Shown here: positions 42,348 to 51,053 of the stretch, one piece after another
How the letters are laid out: each line of letters starts with the position of its first letter
How positions within the stretch are numbered: position 1 is the stretch's first letter
From: Bosea sp. PAMC 26642
GTDB taxonomy: Bacteria > Pseudomonadota > Alphaproteobacteria > Rhizobiales > Beijerinckiaceae
Length of the DNA: 64,000 bases
Direction: 5' to 3'
Assembly (NCBI RefSeq): GCF_001562255.1
Contig: NZ_CP014301.1
Coordinates: 3,472,001-3,536,000 of the forward strand
The notes under the pieces: generated by a model
Seen by the model: only the letters and a program-made list of their open reading frames with translations
Told to the model about the DNA's origin: nothing
Database searches by the model: none
Position numbers and translations under genes: made by a program

Positions 42348-44168
42348 ATGAAGATCGGCCGCGTCACTGACGACACCTTCGCACTTTTCGCCCGCGTCTG
42401 GCGCGAGCAGGGCAAGACCTATCTCACGCAAATGGCGATGATCATGGCCCTCGTCGTGGTGATCGCCGCGACGACGAGCTTCTATCCGCTGCTGATCAAG
42501 GCGGCCTTCGACGCCTTCGCCGACCCGCTCACGGCGGAATCCACCGGATTCGTGCGCCGCGCCGAGCGGCTCGTTTCGAAATCGATCGGCATCGAGATCG
42601 GCGTCGTCAACGCGGTCGCGATCGTCGTGGTCATCGTCACCGCGATCAAGGGTTTCTCGCTGCTCGCCCAGACGGTGCTGACCAACAGCGTCGTCAGCCG
42701 CGTCGAGGCGAACATGCAGACGACGCTCTACGGCCACCTGATCGATGCCGACCTCGCCCAGCTCCAGCGCGAGAACCCGGCCTCGCTGACCCAGCGCTTC
42801 ACCACCGATTTCACCTTCGTCAAGGAGGCGCTGACCCGGCTGGTCAACATCGCCGTGCGCGACGTGCTGACCGCGCTCGCTCTGATCGGCGCCATGCTCT
42901 GGATCGACTGGCAGATGACGCTGGTCGTGCTCCTGATCGCGCCTGTCGTCGCCCAGCCGATCGGCCGGATCGGCAAGAAGCTGCGCCGCATGGCCAGTTC
43001 GCAGCAGGAGCAAACCGGCGTGATGGCGAGCCTCGTCACCGAGAGCCTGCAGGGCGCCCGCGCCGCCAAGACCGATTCGCTCGAGCCCTATCTCAAGGCG
43101 CGCGCGGCAGCCGCCTTCGAATCGATCCGGGCGCTCAAGATGAAGGCAGCCAATGCGCGCGGCCGGCTCGACCCGCTATTGGAGGTCGGCGGCGGCATGG
43201 CGGTCGCCGGCGTGCTGGCGGCGATCGGCGTGCGCATCACCTCGGGCGGCTCGACCGTTGGCGATTTCACCGGCTACGTCTCGGCCCTGCTGCTGGCGGC
43301 GCAGCCGCTGCGCTCGCTCGGCAATCTCAACGCCATCGTCCAGGAGGCCGGCGCCTCGCTGAAGCGCTACTATGCCCTCGTCGACGAAAAACCGCTGATC
43401 GCGGAACGGCCCGACGCCAGGCCACTTGCCGTCGGCGCGGGCGAGATCGCTTTCCGGTCCTTGCGCTTCCGCTATCGCGACGATTCGCGAGCGCTCGAAG
43501 GCATCGACCTCGTCGCGCAGGGCGGCGCGATGACCGCGCTCGTCGGTCGCTCAGGTTCGGGCAAGTCGACCCTGCTGGCGCTGGTGCCGCGCCTCTACGA
43601 TCCCAATGAGGGCCGCGTCGAGATCGACGGGCAGGACATCCGCGACGTCACGCTGGACAGCTTGCGCGCCCAGGTCGGCGTCGTCAGCCAGGATGTCGTA
43701 CTGTTCGACGACACCGTGCGCGCCAATATCAGCTTCGGCCGCCCGAGTGCGACGCGAGACGAGATCGTCGCAGCCGCAAAGGACGCCGCCGCCCACGACT
43801 TCATCATGGCTATGCCCGGCGGCTACGATGCCCAGGTCGGCGAGCGCGGCTCGAAACTGTCGGGCGGCGAGCGCCAGCGCATCGCCATCGCCCGCGCCAT
43901 CCTGAAGGACGCCCCGATCCTGCTGCTCGACGAGGCGACGAGCGCGCTCGACACCCAGTCCGAGCGCCTCGTCCAGCAGGCGCTGGCGCGGCTGATGAAG
44001 AACCGCACCACTTTGGTGATCGCCCACCGCCTCTCCACGGTGCGCGAGGCCGACCTGATCGTCGTTCTGGAGGAAGGCAAGGTCATCGAGACCGGCAGCC
44101 ACGACGCCCTGCTGACGCGCGACGGAACCTATGCGCGGCTGCACCGGCTGCAATTTGCCGAGAGCTGA
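42348..44168 (+). CDS. ABC exporter, membrane and ATPase domains fused (MsbA-like)
   Basis: 606 aa half-transporter. Six membrane helices in 20-320 and an ATPase domain with Walker A GRSGSGKST, Q-loop GVVSQDVVLFDDTV, signature KLSGGERQRIAIARAIL, Walker B PILLLDEATSALD and H-loop VIAHRLST, all intact. It works as a homodimer exporting lipids or drugs; MsbA flips lipid A. Unlike the degenerate protein at 1787, this is a normal ABC ATPase. It stands alone on the plus strand. Confidence 0.92.
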   Translation: MKIGRVTDDTFALFARVWREQGKTYLTQMAMIMALVVVIAATTSFYPLLIKAAFDAFADPLTAESTGFVRRAERLVSKSIGIEIGVVNAVAIVVVIVTAIKGFSLLAQTVLTNSVVSRVEANMQTTLYGHLIDADLAQLQRENPASLTQRFTTDFTFVKEALTRLVNIAVRDVLTALALIGAMLWIDWQMTLVVLLIAPVVAQPIGRIGKKLRRMASSQQEQTGVMASLVTESLQGARAAKTDSLEPYLKARAAAAFESIRALKMKAANARGRLDPLLEVGGGMAVAGVLAAIGVRITSGGSTVGDFTGYVSALLLAAQPLRSLGNLNAIVQEAGASLKRYYALVDEKPLIAERPDARPLAVGAGEIAFRSLRFRYRDDSRALEGIDLVAQGGAMTALVGRSGSGKSTLLALVPRLYDPNEGRVEIDGQDIRDVTLDSLRAQVGVVSQDVVLFDDTVRANISFGRPSATRDEIVAAAKDAAAHDFIMAMPGGYDAQVGERGSKLSGGERQRIAIARAILKDAPILLLDEATSALDTQSERLVQQALARLMKNRTTLVIAHRLSTVREADLIVVLEEGKVIETGSHDALLTRDGTYARLHRLQFAES

Positions 44169-44186
44169 GACTGAGCGGCGCGTCCG

Positions 44187-44555
44187 CTATTCCGCCGGGA
44201 CCACCTTCAGCGGCGTCGTATAGGGTTCCACGCGGATCGAATCGTGGCGCAGGATGCTGACGCGCCGCAACGGCGCCTGTTCGAGTTCGCCGTCCTTGCC
44301 CTTGCGGACGGCGAATTGCCACAATGACAGCTCGCCTCGGGTGACCAGCGCCTTGCCGATCGCGCTGGCGTCGTTGCCCTTTAACTCACCGACATCCGAA
44401 GGCGCCAGGCCGACGACGATCTCGTCCTTGACCGTGACGATCTTGAACAGGGAAACCGGCTCCTTGGCGGGTGTCGCGCTGGCGAAGGCCATCGCCAATC
44501 CGATGATGCCGGCGCAAAGCAGCGGGGCAGCCGATGAGAAACGGGATTGGGTCAT
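44187..44555 (-). CDS. Secreted protein of unknown function, 122 aa
   Basis: 122 aa. Signal peptide MTQSRFSSAAPLLCAGIIGLAMAFASA. The mature part is mostly beta (LFKIVTVKDEIVVGLAPSD, LSLWQFAVRKGKDGELEQAPLRRV). AAGGAT upstream of the ATG is a reasonable ribosome-binding site. Two TGAAAC elements 11 bases apart lie 80-96 bases upstream. Not a family I can name; it ends 18 bases from the convergent ABC exporter. Confidence 0.7.
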   Translation of the reverse strand: MTQSRFSSAAPLLCAGIIGLAMAFASATPAKEPVSLFKIVTVKDEIVVGLAPSDVGELKGNDASAIGKALVTRGELSLWQFAVRKGKDGELEQAPLRRVSILRHDSIRVEPYTTPLKVVPAE

Positions 44556-44634
44556 GGCGTGGCATCCTTGTTCTGTGGGTCCGTGGCGATGGCGATCCGA
44601 TAGCGCGGCCGTGTTTTCCGGCGATGTCAGCCGG

Positions 44635-44651
44635 GTTTCACTCAGGTTTCA
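44635..44651 (-). promoter_or_regulatory. TGAAAC direct repeat, 11-base period
   Basis: On the minus strand TGAAACCTGAGTGAAAC, i.e. GTTTCA at 44635 and 44646. It lies upstream of the 122-aa secreted-protein gene and beyond the end of the ynbB-like gene. The spacing and sequence match the site at 50801 and suit an OmpR/PhoB-type dimer. Confidence 0.5.
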
Positions 44652-44679
44652 ATCGCCTCGCAGCGGCCGAATTCCCGGG

Positions 44680-45612
44680 TCAGGTCCAGGCGTAGCGGAC
44701 GATATGGAAGAAGATCGGCGCCGCGAAGACCAGGCTGTCGGTACGATCCAGCATCCCGCCATGCCCGGCGATCATGTGGCCCCAATCCTTGACCCCGCGA
44801 TCACGCTTGATCGCCGAGGCGACGAGCCCCCCGAGAAACCCCATGATACAGGCGATCCCGGCCAGCACGCCGGCTTCGGTCGGCGAGAAAGGCGTCAGCC
44901 AGAACAGCGAGGCTCCCAGCAGCGAGGCGCTGGCGATCCCGCCGATCAACCCCTCCCAGGTCTTGGAGGGCGAGACATTGGGCGAGATGCGATGCCGGCC
45001 GAACAGCTTGCCGAAGATGTATTGCAGCACGTCGCTGCCCTGGACCGTGGCGATCAGGAAGGCGATCAGCAGCAATCCGCGCCCCTCATTGCCGGGAATC
45101 TCGAGCGTCACGAGAGCCGGAACGTGACTGATGCAATAGACCGACAGCATCAGGCCCCATTGCTGTTCGGAGATGCGCTCGAGAAACCGCGACGTGTCGC
45201 CCCAGAGCGCCGTCAGCGCCGGCATCGCCAGAAAACAGTAGACCGGAATGAAGATGGCGAAGAGCCCGTACCAGCTCGTCCAGACGAGGTAGTACTGCAG
45301 CGGCAGTACGATCAGGAACATGCCGATCAGCACCCAGTGATCGCTGCGCCGGGTCTGGGTCAGCGTCACATATTCGCGAAGCGCGGCAAACGAGACGAAT
45401 CCGAACAGGACGATAACGCCGCCGCTCCCGAAGACGAAGGCGACCGACATGGCTGCCGCCATGATCCACCAGGCACGGATGCGGGCATTGAGGTTGCTCA
45501 GGGTCGATGAGAGCGGCCCGGCGCTGCGCCAGGTCAGGATTCCGGCCACGAGGCTCGCCGTGCCGAGAACAGCAAGCAGCCAGATGAAGAGCCTGTGGAT
45601 TTCCGGCATCAT
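44680..45612 (-). CDS. ynbB: Phosphatidate cytidylyltransferase, YnbB-like
   Basis: 310 aa integral membrane protein with about eight helices. The CdsA signature reads SPSKTWEGLIGG, then DRGVKDWGHMIAGHGGMLDRTDS. It converts phosphatidic acid and CTP to CDP-diacylglycerol. The arrangement with PlsC, phosphatase, hydrolase/methyltransferase and a divergent CDP-alcohol transferase matches the E. coli ynbABCD set, so it is probably a dedicated CdsA paralogue and not the housekeeping enzyme. It overlaps the plsC gene by 4 bases. Confidence 0.9.
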   Translation of the reverse strand: MMPEIHRLFIWLLAVLGTASLVAGILTWRSAGPLSSTLSNLNARIRAWWIMAAAMSVAFVFGSGGVIVLFGFVSFAALREYVTLTQTRRSDHWVLIGMFLIVLPLQYYLVWTSWYGLFAIFIPVYCFLAMPALTALWGDTSRFLERISEQQWGLMLSVYCISHVPALVTLEIPGNEGRGLLLIAFLIATVQGSDVLQYIFGKLFGRHRISPNVSPSKTWEGLIGGIASASLLGASLFWLTPFSPTEAGVLAGIACIMGFLGGLVASAIKRDRGVKDWGHMIAGHGGMLDRTDSLVFAAPIFFHIVRYAWT

Positions 45613-46265
45613 GGCCGCTCTCCGCTCGACTGCGTCTTCAGATCGAGAAGCGCCTGCCGGGCACGCTGAAGGAAGACCTTGCGGTCTTCATCGGCCAGGA
45701 CGCCGATCGGCTCGCCGAAAATGACGCGGCAAAGGATCGGCACAGGCAAAAACATGCCCTTGGGCAGCACCCGCGACATGTTCTCGATCCAGCATGGCAC
45801 CAGTTCGACATCCGGTCGGGCCGCCGCGAGATTGTACAGGCCCGAACGGAAAGGCAGGAGCGGCTCGTCGCCCATGTTGCGCGTGCCCTCGGGAAAGAAG
45901 ATCAGCGATCGCCCATCGGCCAGCACGTCCAGCATCACGGCCATCGGATCCTCGCTGCGCGCGACCCCGCTGCGTTCGACCAGCACCGTATGAAGCAGGT
46001 CCCGGGCGATGAAGCGCCGGATGCTGTTCGCCTTCCAGTAGTCGGCCCCGGCCACCGCGCTGGTTCGGCCGCGTTCCTCCCGTTCCAGACAGGACGAGAG
46101 CAGGATGAAGTCGCCATGGCTGGCGTGATTGGCGAAGTAGATGCGCTGATTGCGCGACGGTGTCGTCCCCTGCCAGATCGGAACGACCCCGGTTATCGCC
46201 CGCGCCACTCCGGCGAAAAGCGAACCCGCGAGGGATTTCAGCACGGGGCGATAATCGAATCTCAT
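45609..46265 (-). CDS. plsC: Lysophosphatidate acyltransferase, PlsC family
   Basis: 218 aa. The acyltransferase motif I reads NHASHGDFILL (H-x4-D), and motif III reads FFPEGTRNMG. The C-terminal GEPIGVLADEDR is typical. It would acylate lysophosphatidate to phosphatidate, feeding the cytidylyltransferase encoded next. It overlaps genes on both sides by 4 bases each. No such enzyme belongs to the E. coli ynb operon as I know it, so this is an added step in this version. Confidence 0.88.
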   Translation of the reverse strand: MRFDYRPVLKSLAGSLFAGVARAITGVVPIWQGTTPSRNQRIYFANHASHGDFILLSSCLEREERGRTSAVAGADYWKANSIRRFIARDLLHTVLVERSGVARSEDPMAVMLDVLADGRSLIFFPEGTRNMGDEPLLPFRSGLYNLAAARPDVELVPCWIENMSRVLPKGMFLPVPILCRVIFGEPIGVLADEDRKVFLQRARQALLDLKTQSSGERP

Positions 46266-46699
46266 CGTTGAATCAGCCCGTTGGCGTTACCGAGAACGAG
46301 GCAGACAGCGGCGACCAGGCCGCCGGCCAGGACGATGCGCTGCTTCAGGACGATGCGCCGCGACCCCGCGATCCGGCTTCCGAGGGAGCGGCCGCGCGCG
46401 GGTTTGCCGAACCCCATGCGGGTCAGGACGTCGTCGATGGCGGTCAGCCCTTCCGCCTCGTCCGGATACGATCCCGCGAGCCGGAAAAGCGCCGCATCCA
46501 AAAGCAGGTGGACGGAAAGCCCGATGGCACTCAGGCAGAGTACGGACAGGACAAGCCAGCTCAGGCGGATGGCAAGGCCCCCATTCCCGATCGCCAGCGG
46601 TCCGCAGGTGATCAGCAACAGCGCTGCGATGCCGCACAGGACAGCGTTCTGACGCAGATTGCGTGCGGCGATCTCGGCGGTAGTGGGCCAAACCATCAT
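46262..46699 (-). CDS. Small membrane protein of the lipid cassette
   Basis: 145 aa from 46699, whose ATGA overlaps the upstream stop. Three to four hydrophobic segments (LCGIAALLLITCGPLAIG, LSWLVLSVLCLSAIGLSV, IVLAGGLVAAVCLVLGNA) with a soluble loop DEAEGLTAIDDVLTRMGFGKP. The family is unknown to me. Embedding between plsC and the phosphatase gene with ATGA overlaps at both ends shows it belongs to the cassette, perhaps as an assembly factor or flippase part. Confidence 0.75.
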   Translation of the reverse strand: MMVWPTTAEIAARNLRQNAVLCGIAALLLITCGPLAIGNGGLAIRLSWLVLSVLCLSAIGLSVHLLLDAALFRLAGSYPDEAEGLTAIDDVLTRMGFGKPARGRSLGSRIAGSRRIVLKQRIVLAGGLVAAVCLVLGNANGLIQR

Positions 46700-48030
46700 C
46701 GCTCGACCGGCTCCTCGATCGCGATCATGTCCGGGCGCAGCCGCACGAACCGGCCGGCCCGTTCGATCATGCTGATCGCCTCCTCCGCATTCTGCGCCCG
46801 CCCGCTGACGATGAGCCACCTGGCGATGACCGCCGCACTGCGCTGGAAGCCCAGCGCGCAGCAGACCAGAAGCGGGCCTTGCGGTCGGGCCGTCTCCACG
46901 GCGCTGGCCGCGGCCTGCATGTCGGACGCCTTGAGCGGCAAAAGATCGAGCGCGGGAAAACTGCTCCAGTTCGGACGGACTTTCCGGGGGGCCAGCAGTT
47001 CCCCGGTCATGTCGATCACCGTGGCGAAGGCGTCGAGCTCGCGCGGCTTCGGGAAGCGGCCGAGATGAACCCCATCGGCAATTTCGATCGAGGCGGGCAT
47101 GGCCCGTGTCCAGAACCGGATATTGACGGCAGCCCCGAACCGATAGGGCGCCAGCAGCCAGCGACTGGCGAGCGTGGCGGACCCATCGGCCTGCTTCTGG
47201 AAGACCTGCGGTCCGGCGCCGAAATAGCCCATTGCGACGATCGCCAGCGCCAAGGCCGGCCAGAGCAGGAACAGCGCCGCCGGAGACACGCGGACGCTAA
47301 CCGCACTGATGATCACCAGCAGTAACGCGCCGCCGGCATAATACAGGCCGAGCCGTCGGGATTTCGGATCGGCCGTCATGGCGAAGCCGGCAAGCGGCGA
47401 AGGCGCCCCCCGAGGAAACAGCCAGGCCGCGAAAAGCCCCAGCAGGACACCCGTCGGAATGTCGATGACATGGTGCTGCCAGGTGGTCAGGACGGACAAA
47501 CCGATCAGGGCGCACCAGACATGCCAGGCGAGCCGGGCTGTGCCGGAAAGCTTGCCGCTAAGGTGGTCCCAGATCACTACGAGCAATGCGATGTGCAGGG
47601 ATGGCGCCTGGTTAAACGGCTTGTCGAACCCACCCAGCACCTCGAACATGAAGCCGGGCAACCCGCTTGTTTCCGGCCTGACGAAGATCGCCTGCAGCGG
47701 GAAAGCGACGAAGCAGGACACCGCCACGAGCTGGATCGTCAGATACCGCCTCCCGAGCGTGTCCACATCGTCCGGCGTCGTGTTGATGAAGAGGCACAGC
47801 GCGTAGAACAGGTTGATCGACCAGTAGGGCACGATCGTCCAGGCGATGAACGGGATTAAGTGTTCCCATGCGAAGGCGAGATTGGGAACGCCGGCCCGCA
47901 GCGAGGCCAGCCAGTTGGCGCCGCCATAGCTGAGGTAGAAAAACGGAGCCAGACAGGCGAGCCAGAGCGCCGCGCGTCTCAAGACGGCGTTTCTGGCCCC
48001 GCCTGCTTCGTCCACGGATACGTCCGCCAT
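46696..48030 (-). CDS. ynbD: PAP2/dual-specificity phosphatase fusion, YnbD-like
   Basis: 444 aa from 48030 (MADVSVDEAGGARN). The N-terminal half has six membrane helices with a PAP2 site of the inositolphosphotransferase-like type: NQAPSLHIALLV and TTWQHHVIDIPTGVLLG. The C-terminal half is a tyrosine/dual-specificity phosphatase with VIDMTGEL and the CX5R loop CCALGFQRSA. The pairing suggests one lipid phosphatase or transferase site at the membrane and one cytoplasmic phosphatase. The same domain order is what I recall of E. coli YnbD. Confidence 0.85.
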   Translation of the reverse strand: MADVSVDEAGGARNAVLRRAALWLACLAPFFYLSYGGANWLASLRAGVPNLAFAWEHLIPFIAWTIVPYWSINLFYALCLFINTTPDDVDTLGRRYLTIQLVAVSCFVAFPLQAIFVRPETSGLPGFMFEVLGGFDKPFNQAPSLHIALLVVIWDHLSGKLSGTARLAWHVWCALIGLSVLTTWQHHVIDIPTGVLLGLFAAWLFPRGAPSPLAGFAMTADPKSRRLGLYYAGGALLLVIISAVSVRVSPAALFLLWPALALAIVAMGYFGAGPQVFQKQADGSATLASRWLLAPYRFGAAVNIRFWTRAMPASIEIADGVHLGRFPKPRELDAFATVIDMTGELLAPRKVRPNWSSFPALDLLPLKASDMQAAASAVETARPQGPLLVCCALGFQRSAAVIARWLIVSGRAQNAEEAISMIERAGRFVRLRPDMIAIEEPVER

Positions 48031-48038
48031 CCTGCGCC

Positions 48039-49823
48039 TCAGACCCGCTCGGCGAGGGAAACGGTGAAAATACCCCATTGATCGATGCGCTGCTCGATCT
48101 TGCGGAAGCCCGCGGCGGCGACGAGTTGGTCCATTTCGCCTTGCGTCCGCCGCCGCATCACCCAGGCCTGACCACCGCGATGCGATGTCAGCGCGCGGGC
48201 GATCATTTCCAGCTGCGGATGCCAGGGCTGGTTGGTGTAGATCAGCAGGCTCCCGGGCCGCATCGCGCGCGCCAGCCCGCCGAGCGAGGCCCCGATCATG
48301 GCGTTGTCGGAAAACAGCTCGTAGAGGCCCGAAACGATGGTGAGATCGGGCGCCGGCGATATCCGCGCCAGCCCGTCGCCGTCGAAGGCATCCTGCTGGT
48401 GAAAGCTCGCATAGTCCGCCAGTCCGCGTTTGGCGATGCTCTCTCGCCCGGCCTCGACGTTGACGGGCGAATAGTCCTGCAGCCGCACGCTGTCGGGGCG
48501 GACGCCGGCCTTCGCGATGGCGTCGAGCACATAACGACCATGCCCGGCCGCGATATCGAGGACATGGCTGCCATGGCCGGCTGCCTTGAGGCGCTGGATG
48601 GCAAGGCCGAACAGCTCTTCGAGATGAACCTTACGCTGCCGGATGCCGCGCCAGCCGATTGCCTCCAGGAAGATCCCGTCGATCATCCGCCCGACCGGGC
48701 CCGCGCCACGCGGATCGTTCTCGTAGACATAGTCCAGCGTCGAGCCGGAATCGAACCCCGTCTTCGTCCCCGTCTCGATGCCTTTCGAGAGCAGCGCCCC
48801 CAGGCGGATCGACGCCCGGTTGATCGCCCAGTAGAGGCCGCGCGGCGATGCGGCGCCGAGCGGGCTCGCCAGGCGGTCCGCCTCGTCCCGCGTATAGCCT
48901 TGCCGATCCGCATGACGCAGATCGGCCGTGTCGACCGGTTCGGCAAAGCGATCCTCGATGAACGTCCGAACTTTCTTCAGCGCGATCGCCCGGTCCTTCT
49001 CGCCGAGCGTGTCGTGGTAGAAGCCGTCGAGAACATGCCGCTCCTTGGTCCTGCTGCCCAGATTTTCATGGAAACGATGCTGTGGCCCATGACGCACGAC
49101 CCAGTCGCTGCCGGAGATCAGCAGTTGCGTCGGCACGGTGATCGCCCTGGCGTCGGCGACGACGCGGTCGCCGGCCTCGTAGAGCTGCAGCAGAATGTTC
49201 GAGGCGATCGGCCTGGTGATGAGCGGGTCGGCCTCGAAGGAGGCGATGCGCTCGGGGTCATGCGTCAGGAATTTCGCCTTCACATAGGAATTGACGAAGA
49301 ACGTTCCCTTCAGCTTCTGCCAGAGCGCGATGCCCTGCACCGCGAAGGGGACATAGAGCTTGACGCTGAAAGCCGGCGAGGCGAGCACCAGCGCCCGGAT
49401 CGGCGGCGCATAATCGTGGACCCAGGTCGCAGCCAGCACGGCACCGACGCTCTGGGCGATGACCGCGATACCCTCGACAGGGTGACCGTCCGTCTCGCCG
49501 ATATGCCTGACGAAGCAGTCGAGGTCACGGACGGACGCCGCGAAGGAGGGCGAATACCCACGCTGGCCAGGCGACCGGCCATGCCCGCGAGCGTCCCAGG
49601 CATAGAAGGCATAGTCGTCGAGCCCCAGTTCGGCGACGAGATGTGCGACCCGCCCGCCATGCTCATGACCGCGATGGAGAAGGACGATGGCGCCTTTCGG
49701 AGCGCCGCTCAGGCAGGGCCATGTGCGATAGAACAGACGCGCCCCGTCATGGGAGACGAATTCGGATTCATTCGCTGTTCTCATGGCTGGCGGCACGCGC
49801 TCGTCATCTGCAGTCTGTTGCAT
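48039..49823 (-). CDS. ynbC: Alpha/beta hydrolase fused to SAM methyltransferase, YnbC-like
   Basis: 594 aa from 49823 (MQQTADDERVPPAMRTANES), chosen because GGAG lies just upstream; an ATG 33 bases earlier lacks this. Residues about 20-300 are a lysophospholipase-like alpha/beta hydrolase (IVLLHRGHEHGG, WDARGHGRSPGQRG, AQSVGAVLAA with the nucleophile Ser). About 330-590 hold a methyltransferase with SAM motif VLDIAAGHGRYVLDAI. It probably edits acyl chains and methylates a head group. It is the first gene of the leftward ynb-like operon and is divergent from ynbA. Confidence 0.85.
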   Translation of the reverse strand: MQQTADDERVPPAMRTANESEFVSHDGARLFYRTWPCLSGAPKGAIVLLHRGHEHGGRVAHLVAELGLDDYAFYAWDARGHGRSPGQRGYSPSFAASVRDLDCFVRHIGETDGHPVEGIAVIAQSVGAVLAATWVHDYAPPIRALVLASPAFSVKLYVPFAVQGIALWQKLKGTFFVNSYVKAKFLTHDPERIASFEADPLITRPIASNILLQLYEAGDRVVADARAITVPTQLLISGSDWVVRHGPQHRFHENLGSRTKERHVLDGFYHDTLGEKDRAIALKKVRTFIEDRFAEPVDTADLRHADRQGYTRDEADRLASPLGAASPRGLYWAINRASIRLGALLSKGIETGTKTGFDSGSTLDYVYENDPRGAGPVGRMIDGIFLEAIGWRGIRQRKVHLEELFGLAIQRLKAAGHGSHVLDIAAGHGRYVLDAIAKAGVRPDSVRLQDYSPVNVEAGRESIAKRGLADYASFHQQDAFDGDGLARISPAPDLTIVSGLYELFSDNAMIGASLGGLARAMRPGSLLIYTNQPWHPQLEMIARALTSHRGGQAWVMRRRTQGEMDQLVAAAGFRKIEQRIDQWGIFTVSLAERV

Positions 49824-49859
49824 GTTTTCTCCTACGGACGAGGGGGTTTCAACCATTGA

Positions 49860-50003
49860 CAGGAAGCGCGATTCCTCGTCAGTTGCGGAGAGTAAGGTTT
49901 ATACAATTTGCATATCTATTTAAATGCTGCTGAATCTATACGATGTACATATATTTTATACTGATATAAATTTTACTTTCCATGCGTCACCTATAGAGAC
50001 ATC
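49860..50003. promoter_or_regulatory. AT-rich divergent promoter region of the ynb-like cassette
   Basis: 144 bases, far richer in A+T than its surroundings (for example ATACAATTTGCATATCTATT and ACATATATTTTATACTGATA). It separates the leftward ynbC operon from ynbA, so both promoters should be here. I see several TATA-like boxes but no single convincing -35/-10 pair. Confidence 0.55.
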
Positions 50004-50615
50004 ATGTCGATCTACCAACTGAAATCTCGCTTCCAAAATCTGCTTCGTCCGCTCGTGGGCCGCCTTGCCGCCGGCGGGATCACAGCCAATCAGGTTACGC
50101 TCGCCTCCGCCACCATCTCGGTGGCCCTCGGCCTTGTTCTGATCTCTGCCCAGCATCCGCGGTGGTTCCTGCTGGTCCCGGTCTGGTTCCTCCTGCGCAT
50201 GGGCCTCAATGCGATCGATGGAATGCTGGCCCGCGAGCATGGGCAGAAAAGCGTGCTTGGCGCCTATCTCAACGAGATCGGCGATGTGGTGTCCGATATT
50301 GCTCTCTATTTGCCGTTCGCCTTTATCGATCCCGCAGGTATCTGGTGGGTCGTCATTGTCGTCCTGCTGGCGGCGCTGACGGAATTCACCGGCGTTCTGG
50401 GCCAGACGGTCGGCGCGAGCAGACGTTACGACGGACCGCTCGGAAAGAGCGACCGGGCGCTGCTTTTCGGCGCGCTAGGTGCGTGGATCGGCGGCGGCGG
50501 CACGTTTGGCGCGTGGACGTACTGGCTGTGGGCATTGGCGGCATTGCTTCTCCTGTGGACGATCGTCAACCGTATTCGAGGGGGCATCGACGAGGCGCGA
50601 AAGCGCGACGAATAG
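50004..50615 (+). CDS. ynbA: CDP-alcohol phosphatidyltransferase, YnbA-like
   Basis: 203 aa, about six membrane helices. The start MSIYQLKSRFQNLLRP and RMGLNAIDGMLAREHGQKS are strikingly like E. coli YnbA as I recall it. The CDP-OH signature D-x2-DG-x2-AR-x8-G-x3-D-x3-D reads N-AI-DG-ML-AR...G-AYL-N-EIG-D, so first and third Asp are Asn. The family joins CDP-diacylglycerol to an alcohol; the alcohol here is unknown. It is divergent from the other ynb-like genes across an AT-rich gap. Confidence 0.88.
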   Translation: MSIYQLKSRFQNLLRPLVGRLAAGGITANQVTLASATISVALGLVLISAQHPRWFLLVPVWFLLRMGLNAIDGMLAREHGQKSVLGAYLNEIGDVVSDIALYLPFAFIDPAGIWWVVIVVLLAALTEFTGVLGQTVGASRRYDGPLGKSDRALLFGALGAWIGGGGTFGAWTYWLWALAALLLLWTIVNRIRGGIDEARKRDE

Positions 50616-51053
50616 TAAGCACGGGCCAGATTGCAGACTGCCGCGATGACTTTCCGCATCCCCGCCGCGATGAACGGCAAGGGACGCCCTGAGGCACCAT
50701 CTGTTGCAGGGAGCGGAACGAGTGCCCTTGGCGGGAGATCGAGGGGGATCATCATGGCGACATGACTATTCCGCCGACGTTGCGGCCGGATTTCGTCCAT
50801 GTTTCAGTCGTGTTTCATGACGCCTTTCGACCGGACGCACCGGGTGACCATCGTCGCCGGCAATCGCGGTTTGTGATGCGCACGGACGACGACAAATGAT
50901 CTCCGCCGGCCCGCGCACCCTTGAAATCAGAACCGGCAACGTCCATCACCCTTCCCTTACGGTGGGCGTGGTTTTTGCATTTGCAACCCTTGAGAGCGGC
51001 CACCGGAGACTGCGGTTTGCCGGATATTGTCTCGTATTTCCTTGGGGGCAGGG
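50616..51053. other. Intergenic region between ynbA and the response regulator
   Basis: 438 bases with no gene I can support; open frames here lack start sites and family resemblance. It holds the TGAAAC direct repeat at 50801 and presumably the promoter of the two-component operon in its right half. Confidence 0.5.
50801..50817. promoter_or_regulatory. TGAAAC direct repeat, 11-base period, upstream of the two-component genes
   Basis: GTTTCA at 50801 and 50812 (TGAAACACGACTGAAAC on the minus strand), 237 bases before the regulator start. Same motif and spacing as at 44635. A likely response-regulator site, perhaps autoregulatory. Confidence 0.5.

Noticed and set aside
48078..49859. 593-codon open frame antisense to ynbC
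   Set aside because: Shadow of the real gene, with no start site and an Arg/Asp-rich composition.
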